Assembly (NCBI RefSeq): GCF_002943105.1
Contig: NZ_PTPZ01000001.1
Coordinates: forward strand, 124,001 to 188,000
Source of the DNA: Cloacibacterium normanense
Lineage (GTDB): Bacteria; Bacteroidota; Bacteroidia; Flavobacteriales; Weeksellaceae
DNA length: 64,000 nt
Direction of reading: 5' to 3'
The translations under genes and the position numbers were made by a program. This document shows, piece by piece, positions 8,088 through 17,675 of the stretch (positions are counted from its first letter, which is position 1; each line of letters starts with the position of its first letter). Under the pieces are notes generated by a model. It was not told the origin of the DNA. It made no database searches and saw nothing but the letters and a program-made list of their open reading frames with translations.

Positions 8088-9098
8088 ATGTTAGATAAGA
8101 TAGATGAGTTATTGAAAGAAGTGCAAGGTTTTACTTCTACTAACAAAGACGAAATTGAACAATTTCGTATCAAATTCAATGGGAAAAAAGGAATTTTAAA
8201 TGATTTTTTCGAAAAATTTAAAGAAGTTCCGAATGAACAGAAAAAAGAATTTGGTCAAAAAATCAATACACTCAAGCAAGCCGTGAATACTAAGTTAGAA
8301 GAGTTGAAAGAAGCTACTTCTAGCCAAATTATTATCGAAAAAGAAGACCTTACGAAACCTGCTTTTCCGTTGGAATTGGGTTCTCGTCATCCTATTAATT
8401 TAGTGAAAGGCAGAATTATTGAGATTTTTAAATCTATTGGTTTTGCAGTTTCTGATGGACCAGAAATAGAAGATGATTGGCACAACTTTACTGCGCTTAA
8501 TTTACCAGAATATCATCCTGCAAGAGATATGCAAGATACGTTCTTCATTGAGCAAAATCCAGATGTTTTATTAAGAACGCATACTTCTTCGGTGCAAATT
8601 CGTCACATGGAAGAAAATCAGCCGCCAATTAGAATTCTTTCTCCGGGAAGAGTTTTCCGTAACGAAGCTATTTCTTCTCGTTCACACTGTATTTTCCACC
8701 AAATAGAAGGTTTATATATTGATGAAAACGTGAGTTTTGCAGATTTGAAACAAACTTTACAGTTTTTCACTACAGAACTTTTCGGAAAATCAAAAATCAG
8801 AATGAGACCTTCTTATTTCCCTTTTACAGAGCCAAGTGCAGAAGTAGATGTTTATTGGGGACTGAATTCTGAAACTGATTACAGAATTACCAAAGGAACC
8901 GGTTGGTTAGAAATTATGGGTTGCGGAATGGTAGATCCTGCCGTTCTTAAAAATGTAAATATTGATGCGGATAAATACTCTGGTTACGCATTCGGAATGG
9001 GAATTGAGAGAATCGTAATGTTGCTTTATCAATTGGGAGACATCAGAATGTTCTTCGAAAATGATAAGAGAATGCTAGAGCAATTCGGGCATTTATAA
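8088..9098 (+). CDS. pheS: Phenylalanyl-tRNA synthetase alpha subunit
   Basis: A 336-residue class II aminoacyl-tRNA synthetase subunit that charges tRNA-Phe as an alpha2-beta2 tetramer with PheT. The N-terminal coiled coil (about 1-85) binds tRNA. The catalytic core shows motif 2 ([24 protein letters not shown]) and motif 3 ([20 protein letters not shown]) with the Phe-pocket segment [12 protein letters not shown]. The length is normal. pheT does not follow; the gene ends in a bidirectional terminator, so alpha and beta are unlinked here, which is common in this phylum. Confidence 0.97.
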   Translation: MLDKIDELLKEVQGFTSTNKDEIEQFRIKFNGKKGILNDFFEKFKEVPNEQKKEFGQKINTLKQAVNTKLEELKEATSSQIIIEKEDLTKPAFPLELGSRHPINLVKGRIIEIFKSIGFAVSDGPEIEDDWHNFTALNLPEYHPARDMQDTFFIEQNPDVLLRTHTSSVQIRHMEENQPPIRILSPGRVFRNEAISSRSHCIFHQIEGLYIDENVSFADLKQTLQFFTTELFGKSKIRMRPSYFPFTEPSAEVDVYWGLNSETDYRITKGTGWLEIMGCGMVDPAVLKNVNIDADKYSGYAFGMGIERIVMLLYQLGDIRMFFENDKRMLEQFGHL

Positions 9099-9135
9099 AT
9101 TAGAATTTATTATTGAAATTTTCAGAAATGATAAA

Positions 9136-9171
9136 AAGAAAGCGTTCAAAATTTTTTGAACGCTTTTTTAT
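9136..9171. terminator. Bidirectional terminator between pheS and the DUF5916 gene
   Basis: AGCGTTCAAAA / TTTTGAACGCT stem flanked by A-rich and T-rich runs on either side, between convergent genes. The core AGCGTTCA..TGAACGCT recurs after obgE at about 46225. Confidence 0.85.
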
Positions 9172-9173
9172 TT

Positions 9174-11600
9174 TTAAGATTTTTTGAACCAATTTTTTGC
9201 TCTGTTGTAATCTAAGAAATAGGTAATTCTGAGCGAAAGATTGTTAATCATAGGTTCGTTAAACAATCGGTCAAAATTATCTCTCATGCTTAATCTGGCT
9301 ACATCTAAGAAATTTTGAGCTTGATTTCTATACAGTAAAGTCAGCTGCGAACCTGGCGCAAACCACCAACTGTAGCGTAAATCTAGATTCCATGAATTGA
9401 AGGTTCCATCTTTGTTTTCTGCGAAACTAGTGTCTGGATTAAGTTCTCCATTATCTTTTAACGTATAAAATTGTCTGTAAGCAACTTCCGAAAAATAATG
9501 ACGGAAAGTAAGATTAATCGCCATTTTCTCATTAAAAGTATATTGAGAAGAAACGCTATTTTCCACAGAATTTCTTAATCTTCGGCCAATGAAAATATTC
9601 GTGGCGTCTTTTCCTACAAATCCAGTTTCATTATTGAAATTAGCATAATTTAAAGTGTGGAAAATAGAGAAATGGTCATTAAATCGATATCGGGTATTGA
9701 TTTCGGACATGTACGTAATTCTCTTGTCTTCATTATATTTATAAAATTCTACATAACCGCCGATTTTGAATTTTTTTCTTTCATCTGTATTGGCAAAAAC
9801 CCATGGATTATACATTGCCGGAATGAAAAGATATTTTCCGAAGGTTCTCGGTTCGTAAATATCATTGGTTCCAAGTGGTTTTACCATCAATCCACCTCCG
9901 AAATTGAAAAACTTTTTATTGGTAATTTGTAAATTTTGGTGAATCACGAAATCTGCAAATAAATCGGTTTCTAATCTTCTGTTATTGTTTACTCTAAGGC
10001 TGTAATTCAATTGATTGATATTGCCTTTTGGTTGCAAATAACGGTAATTGTAATTCGCACTATAATTCACATAATTGGTTTGTCCAGTAAATCCAAGGTC
10101 GTTAATATCATAATTTTTATCTCTCAAGAAAACTTCTGCGCCGAATTGATGACCTTTAATAATTTGGTTAAAACCAGCATTTCCTTCGAAACCGAATTTT
10201 TGTTTTTGATTTTCGAAAACCCAACTTCCCTCTGTAGAACCGAAAACATTAAATGTATTTTTCTTATTGGTTAAATCTAGGAAAAGACCAGTTGCATTAG
10301 CATCTCTGAAATCTCCGCTTCTTATCACACTTGTATTGATAAGCGATACCGAAGAATTTTCACGAAATCTTTGGTCTAAAACAAAGACATTATAATTCGC
10401 CAAAGGTTCTGTTACTTCTTTTCTGATTTCGCCAGTATTGATATTTCTGATGGAAGCTTCTGTTTTTTCGGTAATGGCATTGAAAAATCCAATTCCTAAG
10501 CCTTTTTTTGTTCTTCCTGAAATTTTAGTCGCGTTAAAAAGTTTTACTTTTTCTGGATTTTCTGCAAATTCTTCATCGGCTGCAAGTTCAGGAAACTTAC
10601 TTGGGAAACCACCAATTCTTCTGGAATAAAACATATTTCCTTTGTTGAAAAGCTCTGTTCCTTCATTGAAAAACGAACGCTGTTCGCTGAATTGTTGTTC
10701 AAATGGTCCTAAATTTAGAACGGTAGCATCAAAATTGGTTTGACCAAAATCTGGAATCAAAGTGGTGTCTAGTGTAAAAGCGTCATTAATTCCATATTTC
10801 ACATCCATTCCACCATTGATGTTGGTAGTGGTTTTTCCGTCAAAATAATTTACATAACTCGAAAAATAAGGAAGGAAAGATAATCTGGTAGGCGTTTGTA
10901 TATTTTCTACGCCGTTTAGAATTCCGTCATATAATAAGAAGCTTCCTTTTTGATTATTCACATGATTCCATGTATAAGCGGTTCGCAATCTATTGATTTG
11001 TCTAAAAAAATTAATTCCCCACTGTTGTTTTTCGCTTTTAGGAAATCTCATCTCGAAATAAGGAATTTTTATTTCTACAGACCAACCGTTTTCTAAAATT
11101 TTCACGCCAGAATACCAAATTCCGTTCCATGAAAAATCTTCGCCATTTTGATTGGTAATTTTGCTATCTGCTTGTACACCTGCTGCAGTTACAAATAGCT
11201 CTAAACTCTGCTGTTTATCATTATATCCATTAATAAAAAGTACGAAGAAATCATCATTTCCTATATTGTCTCTTTCGGTAAGTTCTTTCCCGATTTTAGA
11301 AGGTTCTTTGTCATACATCATCGCAGAAACATAAATCCCGGTATCGTCATAAGCGACTTTTACTTCTGTTTTGAAATCAGGATTTTCAGCTTTGCCATTA
11401 TTAGGTCTTAGTTCTATAAAATCATTGGCAATAGGTGCGTTTTTCCAAATCTCATCATCTAAAATTCCATCAATCTTTGGCGCTTTTTCTACTCTTACCG
11501 CGTTGATGGTTTTCCGGGTAATGTTTTCGGTTTTTTCTTCTTGTGCCGAGGAAAAACCGACAAAAAGAAAAGTGAATAAGATGATGATTTGAACTTTCAT
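9174..11600 (-). CDS. DUF5916 outer-membrane protein with N-terminal CBM9-like domain
   Basis: An 808-residue exported protein. I place the start at ATG 11600 (MKVQIIILFTFLFVGFSSAQ), which gives a clean signal peptide; ten upstream codons are also open. Residues about 30-220 look like a carbohydrate-binding-family-9-like sandwich (DGILDDEIWKNAP, VAYDDTGIYVSAMMYD, WSVEIKIPYFEMRF). The rest is DUF5916, rich in alternating strands typical of a large beta-barrel (FGQTNFDATVLNLGPFEQQF, SLRITYFLDYNRAKNWF). DUF5916 proteins are widespread in Bacteroidota and some accompany SusCD-like systems, but no function is established and no such pair is adjacent. Confidence 0.82.
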   Translation of the reverse strand: MKVQIIILFTFLFVGFSSAQEEKTENITRKTINAVRVEKAPKIDGILDDEIWKNAPIANDFIELRPNNGKAENPDFKTEVKVAYDDTGIYVSAMMYDKEPSKIGKELTERDNIGNDDFFVLFINGYNDKQQSLELFVTAAGVQADSKITNQNGEDFSWNGIWYSGVKILENGWSVEIKIPYFEMRFPKSEKQQWGINFFRQINRLRTAYTWNHVNNQKGSFLLYDGILNGVENIQTPTRLSFLPYFSSYVNYFDGKTTTNINGGMDVKYGINDAFTLDTTLIPDFGQTNFDATVLNLGPFEQQFSEQRSFFNEGTELFNKGNMFYSRRIGGFPSKFPELAADEEFAENPEKVKLFNATKISGRTKKGLGIGFFNAITEKTEASIRNINTGEIRKEVTEPLANYNVFVLDQRFRENSSVSLINTSVIRSGDFRDANATGLFLDLTNKKNTFNVFGSTEGSWVFENQKQKFGFEGNAGFNQIIKGHQFGAEVFLRDKNYDINDLGFTGQTNYVNYSANYNYRYLQPKGNINQLNYSLRVNNNRRLETDLFADFVIHQNLQITNKKFFNFGGGLMVKPLGTNDIYEPRTFGKYLFIPAMYNPWVFANTDERKKFKIGGYVEFYKYNEDKRITYMSEINTRYRFNDHFSIFHTLNYANFNNETGFVGKDATNIFIGRRLRNSVENSVSSQYTFNEKMAINLTFRHYFSEVAYRQFYTLKDNGELNPDTSFAENKDGTFNSWNLDLRYSWWFAPGSQLTLLYRNQAQNFLDVARLSMRDNFDRLFNEPMINNLSLRITYFLDYNRAKNWFKKS

Positions 11601-11691
11601 GTATTTTTTATTTAAAGAAATTAGTTGCAAAAAATTTTCATTTGTTTCAATTAGAACAACTAATCTTTTAGTTTTATTACATTAAGTACAA

Positions 11692-11720
11692 AAAAATCCG
11701 ACAATTTTTGTCGGATTTTA
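11692..11720 (-). terminator. Terminator of the DUF3108 gene
   Basis: AAAATCCGACA / TGTCGGATTTT stem with a five-base loop and T run on the minus strand, 15 bases after the stop. Confidence 0.85.
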
Positions 11721-11734
11721 TATTTCATGAAATT

Positions 11735-12499
11735 TTATTTAGAAAAATTCAAAGGATATTTTACGTTGGTATATCCGTCTAAACTTGCTTTGAGAGAACC
11801 CACTAAAAGTTCTGCTCTAATTTCTACGGGAACGTGGTTTTCGTCATTGGTAACCCACATCGTAACGCCTTCTTGAGATTTGAAAATTCTACCACTCATT
11901 ACATAAGGTTTGATTTTAAGGCAAGAAATATCTCCAAATTTGGTTGTTTTGTTTTCTACAGCAACCACTTTTAACATAAAAGGATAAGATTCATCATCAA
12001 TCCAAACATTCATTTTAATATTGCTTCCTACTTTAAATTTAGATTTGTCCATACTTCTAAGGTTGTAAAAAGAAGAAAGCATATCTTGAATTCCTCTCAT
12101 AGTTTTAAAATTTTTAGAAGTTTGGTCCAGTTTATTGGTTAGGGTAAGAGATTGATTATCATGGTTAAATTCGGTTTCATAATGTCTTCTGTAACCACCT
12201 TCCGAAACGTTTCTTACATAATAACTAGGTAATCCAGTGGCGATATTAATGTAACTTTCGTACACATCATCCACTTTGAAGAAAGCTCTTACTGCACCAG
12301 TACTTTTCCCAACTCCTGTCACTCTGTAATGAGGTTTTCCTTTATAAGTAATTTGGTTGGTGGTCAATGTAGCGGTTCCTGCATTTAAGAAACCATAATG
12401 TAACCTATACGAAAGTTTTTCACCACTTTTAATATTGTCAATTTGTGAAAAAACAGTGATTGAAATTAATAAAAATATAAAATTGAATATTTTTTTCAT
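11735..12499 (-). CDS. DUF3108 secreted/outer-membrane-associated protein
   Basis: A 254-residue exported protein with signal peptide MKKIFNFIFLLISITVFSQ. The mature start GEKLSYRLHYGFLNAGTATL and the later KVGSNIKMNVWIDDESYPF match the DUF3108 family, whose members have a beta-rich fold and unknown function. It lies upstream of the minus-strand DUF5916 gene but has its own terminator, so it is a separate transcript. It is divergent from the ferredoxin reductase. Confidence 0.8.
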   Translation of the reverse strand: MKKIFNFIFLLISITVFSQIDNIKSGEKLSYRLHYGFLNAGTATLTTNQITYKGKPHYRVTGVGKSTGAVRAFFKVDDVYESYINIATGLPSYYVRNVSEGGYRRHYETEFNHDNQSLTLTNKLDQTSKNFKTMRGIQDMLSSFYNLRSMDKSKFKVGSNIKMNVWIDDESYPFMLKVVAVENKTTKFGDISCLKIKPYVMSGRIFKSQEGVTMWVTNDENHVPVEIRAELLVGSLKASLDGYTNVKYPLNFSK

Positions 12500-12622
12500 G
12501 ATCGATTTTTAAATATTTATTCCTTCGCAAATTCTTTGCCAAAATTTTAAAGTGGCAATTTTACGCATAATCAGTATTGACAAATGTCATTAAAGTTACA
12601 TAGGCCAAACCACAAAATTTGC

Positions 12623-12630
12623 TATATTTG
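12623..12630 (+). promoter_or_regulatory. Promoter -7 box (TATATTTG) of the ferredoxin reductase gene
   Basis: TATATTTG followed by C, 54 bases ahead of the ATG at 12685. Confidence 0.5.
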
Positions 12631-12684
12631 CAAAAAATGAAAAGTTTTTATTCGTAATTCAAATTTACAATAAAAAATATATAA

Positions 12685-13737
12685 ATGATAAATACAGATT
12701 TATTGATTATCGGAGCCGGACCAACCGGTCTTTTTGCTGTTTTTGAGGCAGGTTTACTTAAAATTAAATGTCACATCATAGATGCATTACCGCAACCAGG
12801 TGGTCAATTGGCAGAACTTTATCCTAAGAAACCAATTTTTGATATTCCTGGCTATCCATCAGTGTTAGCGGGGGAATTGGTAGATAATTTAATGGAACAA
12901 ATTAAACAGTTTGAGCCTGGATTTACCTTGGCAGAAACTGCAACTACTCTTAATAAATTAGAAGATGGAACGTTCGAAGTGATTACCAATAAAGGTACTA
13001 TTCACCGTGCAAAAGCTGTGGCAATTGCTGGTGGTTTAGGAACTTTCGAGCCGAGAAAACCTTTGATTGACAATATTGCAGACTACGAAGAAAAAGGAGT
13101 AGAATATTTTGTGAAAAATCCTGAACATTTCAGAGATAAAAACATTGTAATTGCTGGTGGCGGTGATTCTGCACTGGACTGGAGTATTTTCTTATCTAAT
13201 GTGGCAAAATCTGTTACACTTATTCACCGTAGAAATGAGTTTAGAGGTGCTCTTGACTCCGTAGAAAAGGTACAAGAACTTAAAAATGCGGGTAAAATTA
13301 ACTTAATTACACCAGCAGAAGTAATTGGTCTAAAAGGTGATGGTCATATAGAAGCTATTACAGTAGATAAAGAAGGTGAAGTTTACGATTTAGCAACTGA
13401 TTATTTTATTCCACTTTTTGGATTGACTCCTAAATTAGGAGATATTGCGAATTGGGGATTAGAAATTGAGAAAAATGCGATTGTGGTGAATAATGCTTTG
13501 GATTATCAAACCAATATTGAAGGCGTTTATGCAATTGGCGACGTAAATACTTATCCAGGAAAATTAAAATTAATTTTGTGTGGTTTCCACGAAGCAACTT
13601 TGATGTGTCAAAGTGTCTACAATAGAATGAATCCTGGCAGAAAATATGTCTTGAAATATACTACTGTAAGTGGAGTAGATGGTTTTGACGGAACCAGAAA
13701 AGAAGCTGAAAAAGCAGTAGTAAAGAAGATAGATTAA
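12685..13737 (+). CDS. Ferredoxin--NADP(+) reductase, thioredoxin-reductase-like type
   Basis: A 350-residue FAD/NAD(P)-binding reductase that moves electrons between NADPH and ferredoxin in the cytosol. The FAD site is LIIGAGPTG (7-15) with QPGGQL; the NADPH Rossmann motif is IAGGGDSALDW (about 155-165); the second FAD motif is YAIGDVNTYPG. It lacks the CxxC redox pair of thioredoxin reductase, and instead has SALDW, which marks the YumC-type ferredoxin reductases. A 2Fe-2S ferredoxin gene follows 59 bases later, the natural electron partner. Confidence 0.9.
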   Translation: MINTDLLIIGAGPTGLFAVFEAGLLKIKCHIIDALPQPGGQLAELYPKKPIFDIPGYPSVLAGELVDNLMEQIKQFEPGFTLAETATTLNKLEDGTFEVITNKGTIHRAKAVAIAGGLGTFEPRKPLIDNIADYEEKGVEYFVKNPEHFRDKNIVIAGGGDSALDWSIFLSNVAKSVTLIHRRNEFRGALDSVEKVQELKNAGKINLITPAEVIGLKGDGHIEAITVDKEGEVYDLATDYFIPLFGLTPKLGDIANWGLEIEKNAIVVNNALDYQTNIEGVYAIGDVNTYPGKLKLILCGFHEATLMCQSVYNRMNPGRKYVLKYTTVSGVDGFDGTRKEAEKAVVKKID

Positions 13738-13796
13738 GAGCCAAGTGAAAAGATTAAATTAAAAAACTTGAATCTTGAATTTTAAATTTTGAATGA

Positions 13797-14129
13797 ATGG
13801 CATTAGACGTAAATATAAAAATTACAGATAGAAACGGAGTTACGCATGAAGTTGCTGCGCCTACAGATATGGCGATGAACTTGATGGAAATCGTGAAACT
13901 CTATGAATTAGCAGAAGAAGGAACGATTGGCGTTTGTGGAGGAATGGCAATGTGCGCATCTTGTCAATGCTATGTAAAAAGTGACACTCCGCTTCCTGAA
14001 AAATCTGATGAAGAAGAAGCAATGCTTTCTGAAGCATACAATGTAAAAGAAAATTCTAGATTAGGTTGTCAAATTCACATTACAGAAGATTTAGAAGGTC
14101 TGGAAGTAGAGTTGGTACCTTACGAGTAA
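13797..14129 (+). CDS. 2Fe-2S ferredoxin, adrenodoxin type
   Basis: A 110-residue ferredoxin. Cys47, Cys53, Cys56 and Cys91 form the C-x5-C-x2-C ... C cluster-binding pattern in GVCGGMAMCASCQCYV and LGCQIH. Acidic residues near 70-80 are typical of the partner-docking helix. It follows the ferredoxin reductase and probably forms one transcript with it, ending in a strong hairpin. This type supports cytochrome P450s or biosynthetic oxygenases and Fe-S assembly; no client enzyme is adjacent. Confidence 0.92.
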   Translation: MALDVNIKITDRNGVTHEVAAPTDMAMNLMEIVKLYELAEEGTIGVCGGMAMCASCQCYVKSDTPLPEKSDEEEAMLSEAYNVKENSRLGCQIHITEDLEGLEVELVPYE

Positions 14130-14139
14130 ATGTTCTTCT

Positions 14140-14187
14140 GAAAAAAATAAAAGAAGGCTGTTTCAATTTCCGAAACAGCCTTTTTCT
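14140..14187. terminator. Bidirectional terminator between the ferredoxin and M14 peptidase genes
   Basis: AGGCTGTTTC / GAAACAGCCT stem with a six-base loop, A-rich on the left and T-rich on the right, between convergent genes. Confidence 0.88.
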
Positions 14188-14201
14188 TTATCAAGATTGA
14201 A

Positions 14202-16703
14202 TTAATTCACTAAAAATAAAGCATTGCTAAATAACAGAATTCCGTTTTCCCAAAATGCTCTAAAAAGCGGATTGTCTATCATGTAAACCAGTTTACCAGA
14301 GCCTTTGCTTTCTACTGAATAACTTACCGTTTCGGGTAGTTTTTTTCCAAAATTGTGGCCAATATAACCATAGCTTTTATAGTTTTTAGGTACATAAACT
14401 ATATTGTTGCTTCCTTTCAATAAAGAATAGATTTTGTCTCCCGTTTTTAAACTGTAATATTTTTTGCCTAATCCAAAAGATAAAGGATGGGTAATGTCTA
14501 AATTGTTCTCAATGATTGCACCAGGAATGGAATTGGCCAATAGTCTTCTTTCTTCACTTCCAGAATCTAAGAAACGTTCTTTCAACTCCTTTTCCTTTTT
14601 TAATTTTTCCGCAGCTTGTTTTTCTTCATCTGAAGCATAAGGATTTAAGGCGAAACCTTCTTTTCCGTCAAAGATATTCAGTGCGCCATCAATTGCAATT
14701 ACTTTTCCGCCATTGTTAATCCATTCTGTTAATCTCTTCATTTCAGCATCAGAAAAATTATATTTTCCGTCTGCCAACACCAAAGTATTAAATTCAAAAA
14801 GTTTTACATTTTTGAGTTTATTTTGCTCCACAATTGTTACGGGATAATTCAAGACTTCATCAAAATAATACCAAGCAGCACCAAATTCAGTAGAAGTAAC
14901 GCCTTCACCAGAGAGTAAAAGCACTTTTGGAGCTTTCATTAACGGGAAGTTCTCTCCACCTAAATCTTTAGCATTTTTAGAAAAACCTGTAGAAATAGTA
15001 GTGAAATCATTTTTCTTTTTTACGATTTCTCCTACAAGGTTTTCAAAATCAGTAATTTTTGGGTTGTCTCCTTTAGTGATAACAATTCCTCCAGGTTCTA
15101 TGGTAGCCTCGCCAAAAATAGCCTGTTTCATGGCATATCTTACTTTAATGTCTTTTTTGTGAAGTTCGCCTACAATTTCTGCAGAAATTCTGTTGTTCCA
15201 AGGTACATAAAATGCGTAAACGTTTTTCGGAATTTCTTTAGAAGTAGTTTCAATAGAATTTTTTGTTTTTATATTTAAAGCATTTTTTACCGCATAACCT
15301 TGCACGCCGTAAGCTAAAGGAAGGCTCCAAGCGGTAATGTCATAAGAAAGGCTATCCGTCATTTTATTAGTAGGCTCAAACAAAATTTGTGTAAAAACCG
15401 CTTTCGGTTGATCTACTTTTACAATTAAATCATTGGGCTCTACAGAAAAACTTTCATCTTTTTTACTGAAATAATTATAACCGCTTGTGCTCATTTTTTC
15501 AGTTGCATAAGCATATTCTATTTTATTAATTTTGAGGAGTTCAGCTAATTGAACGTTTTTAGGATTGTGTTTAACCACATATGTAGCATATTTTCCTTTC
15601 ATCTTCGTTCTAGGATTATTCATGAAATTTCTAAATCCTTTTATTAATGGTTCCATCTGCGAAGCAGAGGTTTCTACTACTGCTAAAACAGCAGTTTTAT
15701 GATGGGTTAATCTTTCTTTGATGGTAAGATTTACACCATTTTCCATCGTAACTTCTCTACCGGCACGAATTCCACCTTGTTCTATGGTCATTCCTACGGC
15801 TCCATTGTACATAGGATAAGTGTCTCCATAGCTAGGATAAAAAAGATCAAATCTTTCACTGGTATTATATAACCAATTTTTTTCATCAAATTTTGTGGCA
15901 ATATTTTTTCCTAATAATTTGTGAAAATCTTTTTGATAGGCTTCAATAAATTCATGTTGAGGTTCTGCTGCAGGCGGGAAAAAGTAAGGAGAATCATATC
16001 CTTGCTCATGAATATCCGAATGTACATGTGGCATCCATTGGTTATAAATTGCCATTCTCTGCTTAGTTTCCGATTGTGTTTGCCAAGCCCAATCTCTGTT
16101 CATATCAAAAACATAATGATTGTATCTTCCACCGGGCCATTCTTCTGCATGTTCTCTGTCGAATTTATTAGGATTGGTATTTTTACCCGAAATTTCTCTT
16201 AGCCAGTTTCCGTATCTAGAAAACCCATCAGGGTTAAGACATGGGTCTAAGATAACAATCGTGTTTTTCAGCCATTCTTTAGTAGTTTTATTTTCTGGGT
16301 TTGCTAATTCGTAAGCTACAGAAAGAGCGCTTTCGGTTCCAGCCCATTCGTTGCCATGTACATTAAAACTTAGCCAAACAATGAGCTTGTCGCCGATTTT
16401 GGTTGAGGTTTTAGGAGCCATACCAATAGAAGCTAAATTCTGAAGTCTTATTTCTTCTAGGTTGGCTAAATTTTCAGGAGTTGAGATATAATAAAGATTA
16501 AGATTTCTATGTTCTGAAGTTTCACCGTATTTTTGGTATTTTACATAAGGAGTTTGGGTGGTAAGATGATTGAAATAATCTTCTACTTGATGATAAAGGG
16601 TAATTTGTTTTCCATAAGTGGGTATAAATTCATTTGGACTTTTTACCTGTGCAAAACCAATTGCAAAAATATTAATCCATAAAAGAAATAAGAGTTTTTT
16701 CAT
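14202..16703 (-). CDS. Secreted M14-family zinc carboxypeptidase
   Basis: An 833-residue exported peptidase. The start is taken at ATG 16703 (MKKLLFLLWINIFAIGFAQ) because it gives a proper signal peptide; seven further upstream codons are open. The M14 zinc site begins with His116 and Glu119 in NVHGNEWAGTE; HVHSDIHEQG supplies the later His region and MTIEQGG the likely general-base Glu. The C-terminal half (about 380-833) is an added region common to large Bacteroidota M14 proteins and may include a glutamine-amidotransferase-like fold (LLSGEGVTSTEFGAAWYYFDE). No sorting domain is seen at the end. It has its own promoter box. Confidence 0.88.
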   Translation of the reverse strand: MKKLLFLLWINIFAIGFAQVKSPNEFIPTYGKQITLYHQVEDYFNHLTTQTPYVKYQKYGETSEHRNLNLYYISTPENLANLEEIRLQNLASIGMAPKTSTKIGDKLIVWLSFNVHGNEWAGTESALSVAYELANPENKTTKEWLKNTIVILDPCLNPDGFSRYGNWLREISGKNTNPNKFDREHAEEWPGGRYNHYVFDMNRDWAWQTQSETKQRMAIYNQWMPHVHSDIHEQGYDSPYFFPPAAEPQHEFIEAYQKDFHKLLGKNIATKFDEKNWLYNTSERFDLFYPSYGDTYPMYNGAVGMTIEQGGIRAGREVTMENGVNLTIKERLTHHKTAVLAVVETSASQMEPLIKGFRNFMNNPRTKMKGKYATYVVKHNPKNVQLAELLKINKIEYAYATEKMSTSGYNYFSKKDESFSVEPNDLIVKVDQPKAVFTQILFEPTNKMTDSLSYDITAWSLPLAYGVQGYAVKNALNIKTKNSIETTSKEIPKNVYAFYVPWNNRISAEIVGELHKKDIKVRYAMKQAIFGEATIEPGGIVITKGDNPKITDFENLVGEIVKKKNDFTTISTGFSKNAKDLGGENFPLMKAPKVLLLSGEGVTSTEFGAAWYYFDEVLNYPVTIVEQNKLKNVKLFEFNTLVLADGKYNFSDAEMKRLTEWINNGGKVIAIDGALNIFDGKEGFALNPYASDEEKQAAEKLKKEKELKERFLDSGSEERRLLANSIPGAIIENNLDITHPLSFGLGKKYYSLKTGDKIYSLLKGSNNIVYVPKNYKSYGYIGHNFGKKLPETVSYSVESKGSGKLVYMIDNPLFRAFWENGILLFSNALFLVN

Positions 16704-16721
16704 GTCTGATTTAAATTTTAT

Positions 16722-16729
16722 CAAAAATA
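16722..16729 (-). promoter_or_regulatory. Promoter -7 box (TATTTTTG) of the M14 peptidase gene
   Basis: Minus-strand TATTTTTG, 18 bases before the ATG at 16703. Its position supports 16703 as the start, since the longer frame would begin inside the promoter. Confidence 0.55.
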
Positions 16730-16763
16730 ACGATTATATCATTATTAGAAATAGGTTTTTAAT

Positions 16764-16797
16764 AAAAAATCCAAAACATTTAGTTTTGGATTTTTTA
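16764..16797 (-). terminator. Terminator of the two-gene surface-protein operon
   Basis: AAAAAATCCAAAAC / GTTTTGGATTTTTT stem around CATTTAG-type loop. An almost identical hairpin in the opposite sense lies at 18332-18368. Confidence 0.8.
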
Positions 16798-16819
16798 TTA
16801 TTTTGTTTTAAAAGTGATA

Positions 16820-17671
16820 TTAAAGAGAAGGTACTTCATACCAATTTGTTCCATCGCAAATGAATTCCGTTGCACCAATAGTTATTCCATAAGTGTTAGA
16901 GGCTTTTATGCCATCAGAAGCAGTGTAAAGAAGTCCAAAAGGCGTTTTGCTTTTTACATTAATTGTTGTATTACTGTTATATTGAGTGTATGATATTTTT
17001 AATCTTGCGCCATTTCCTACAACAGCTGGAGATGGTAAAGTAATGTTTATATTAACAGTTTCAGAAGTAAAAGCGGAATAATTTAAAAGTAGTACGCCTC
17101 CAATACTAGAATTTTGTACAGTGTAATTAAATGTTGTAGAATTTACATCCACAACAGAAAAAGGGATATTGGGAGTTGACAATGCAGCCCAAGTTCCATC
17201 ACCTCTTAGATAGGTGCTAGAATTAGCTGTTCCTGTTGCCGAAATTTTGGCTGTGGTTATAGAATTATCATCTACGGTTTTAGCATGTAAAGCATAAGGA
17301 ACACTTAGAAGTTGAGAAGTGCCATTAATGGTATAAGAATTGCCACCAGTTGGGTCTATTTCAGTTTTTATGAAATACAAATCGTCTCCCCAATTAATAT
17401 TTGTTAGAGAGCCACTTACAAGACTTCCGCTACCTATTTTAGCAGTAAAAAGTCCGTTGTTGTTAGTGGTTGAGTTTTGAGTTTCAGAGTATACTGTAGT
17501 TCCATTAATAGAATTTTTTATTATACTGAACTTTATGCCAACTGATTGATTAACCACTAATGCGTTAGAAGCATTTCTTACCACTGCTTGATAACTAATT
17601 AGATTAGGTGTCTGCGCAATTAATAAAGTTGCAAATAAAAAGGCAAATAGCGAAAATAGATTTTTTTTCAT
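16820..17671 (-). CDS. Exported repeat-type surface protein (tail-fibre/collagen-like head)
   Basis: A 283-residue exported protein with signal peptide ending LLIAQ. The N-terminal segment NLISYQAVVRNASNALV, QSVGIKFSII and LLSVPYALHAKTV is a conserved head found on many Bacteroidota surface proteins that carry variable tails. Then comes TYLRGDGTWAAL, a motif common in tail-fibre-like stalks, and a beta-rich C-terminal domain of about 110 residues. It has no T9SS sorting domain of its own. It follows the T9SS-tagged gene by four bases, so the two are one operon; a joint role at the cell surface is inferred. Confidence 0.6.
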   Translation of the reverse strand: MKKNLFSLFAFLFATLLIAQTPNLISYQAVVRNASNALVVNQSVGIKFSIIKNSINGTTVYSETQNSTTNNNGLFTAKIGSGSLVSGSLTNINWGDDLYFIKTEIDPTGGNSYTINGTSQLLSVPYALHAKTVDDNSITTAKISATGTANSSTYLRGDGTWAALSTPNIPFSVVDVNSTTFNYTVQNSSIGGVLLLNYSAFTSETVNINITLPSPAVVGNGARLKISYTQYNSNTTINVKSKTPFGLLYTASDGIKASNTYGITIGATEFICDGTNWYEVPSL

Positions 17672-17675
17672 AGTA

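Noticed and set aside
9215-9230. TGAGCGAAAG word inside the DUF5916 gene
   Set aside because: Lacks the matching CGAAG end and stem; it encodes a conserved barrel segment.
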